A DNA stretch of 6,462 nucleotides from an uncultured Paraglaciecola sp. (GTDB lineage Bacteria > Pseudomonadota > Gammaproteobacteria > Enterobacterales > Alteromonadaceae): positions 1 through 6,462 of the forward strand of contig CAJQKX010000561.1 of NCBI GenBank assembly GCA_905479025.1, given 5' to 3'. Shown here in pieces: positions 5,838-6,462 of this stretch. Positions within the stretch are counted from its first letter, which is position 1. Each line of letters begins with the position of its first letter. Under the pieces are notes generated by a model. It did not search any database and was not told the origin of the DNA. It saw nothing but the letters and a program-made list of their open reading frames with translations. The translations under genes were made by a program, and so were the position numbers.

Positions 5838-6462
5838 CTAGCCAGTGCTAATAGAGTTAGCAGTTAATGATTTTACTCTACTTGAAACATTTCCTATATC
5901 TGGCGTACCTAGGGCCTGGAACGTCATTCCAAGTTGCAATCTATGTCCTCTCAAAAGCGGACTTCCACCATGGACTCCCCTAGTCTCACATATTATAACA
6001 TCTCCCGCTTTGCCTGTGACTAGCGTTTCACCTCCACTTAAATTGGGAAATTTACTATTCAATTTTTGCATTGCGAGCCTACCAAAACCAAATGAAAAAT
6101 TATATTTCTTATTATAATTCGTGAAATCTATAAGATCCTTCATTATCCGCCAATCCTCCACCTTTTGTGTCTTTTTATAATAAACAAGAGGGGCACTTTC
6201 CTCCGTAACATCGTTGAGAAGTATGAAAACTTTTAATTGTCTAAACGGACTATCGGAGTGCAACTGGAAATTAGGATCATAAGCATTGATGTCATATTTA
6301 TATTCGGCATATAAACGTGAAGGGCCAACACTCCCTCCAAAATAACTACTGCAAACATCCAGAATGTCTGGGTTTCCCTTAAACAAATTTAAGTTCGCTT
6401 GGACGGTTTCTATATCCCAAACTCTCATTATTTTGCTCATTAACTCAAAATTAACCTTTACT
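5838..6462 (-). CDS. PhyH-type Fe(II)/2-oxoglutarate dioxygenase, 5' end outside window
   Basis: The frame carries the marks of the phytanoyl-CoA dioxygenase superfamily. Counting from an internal ATG at 6440, HSD (His61, Asp63) in NFQLHSDSP gives two iron ligands. It is followed by LKVFILLNDVTEESAPLVYY, the strand pair usually seen after HxD. His157 in GVHGGSP is the distal iron ligand, and Arg167, ten residues on, is the 2-oxoglutarate-binding arginine. Such enzymes hydroxylate, or otherwise oxidise, small molecules or sugar- and lipid-linked intermediates; the substrate here is unknown, and its placement suggests glycan or precursor modification. The ATG at 6440 lacks a clear ribosome binding site. 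The frame stays open to the window edge, and HxD at residue 61 is early for the family (often near 100 or later), so the true start is probably beyond 6462. The 3' end looks intact, and the IS remnant begins about 90 bp downstream. Confidence 0.82.
   Translation of the reverse strand, partial: VKVNFELMSKIMRVWDIETVQANLNLFKGNPDILDVCSSYFGGSVGPSRLYAEYKYDINAYDPNFQLHSDSPFRQLKVFILLNDVTEESAPLVYYKKTQKVEDWRIMKDLIDFTNYNKKYNFSFGFGRLAMQKLNSKFPNLSGGETLVTGKAGDVIICETRGVHGGSPLLRGHRLQLGMTFQALGTPDIGNVSSRVKSLTANSISTG

Noticed and set aside
5812..5842. Terminator after the dioxygenase stop (CACTG ... CAGTG)
   Set aside because: Only five base pairs with a long loop and no T-run on the minus strand.

Overview
The window looks like part of a surface-polysaccharide (O-antigen or capsule type) gene cluster from an AT-rich Gram-negative bacterium. 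A gammaproteobacterium seems most likely, from the overall style of the genes and of the transposase remnant, but nothing here fixes the taxon. Every supportable gene lies on the minus strand, so transcription runs from high to low coordinates and the gene order below is 6462 to 1. I see no tRNA, rRNA or CRISPR array and no convincing plus-strand gene.

Layout in transcription order: (1) the C-terminal part of a PhyH-type Fe(II)/2-oxoglutarate dioxygenase, with its start outside the window; (2) a gene-poor stretch (about 5302-5837) holding a remnant of an IS256-family (Mutator-type) insertion sequence, with the last ~100 residues of the transposase and one probable terminus; (3) a small class I SAM-dependent methyltransferase; (4) a family 2 glycosyltransferase; (5) a 9-copy heptanucleotide tandem repeat that forms the 3' end of the glycosyltransferase gene; (6) a TylC3/TcaB9-type sugar C-methyltransferase; (7) a Gfo/Idh/MocA oxidoreductase with a long C-terminal extension; (8) a nearly complete CDP-glucose 4,6-dehydratase (rfbG) that runs off the left edge.

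Reading the genes together: RfbG would turn CDP-glucose into CDP-4-keto-6-deoxyglucose. The C-methyltransferase could add a methyl to the carbon next to the 4-ketone, most likely C-3. The Gfo/Idh/MocA enzyme could then reduce a keto group, giving a CDP-activated branched-chain 6-deoxysugar. The glycosyltransferase would transfer this or a neighbouring sugar, and the small methyltransferase and the dioxygenase may decorate the glycan. Family assignments are firm; the joint pathway is inferred. The most unusual features are the heptamer array at a gene junction, the possible hybrid promoter at the IS end, and the extended oxidoreductase. I do not see a clearly new defence or mobile system.
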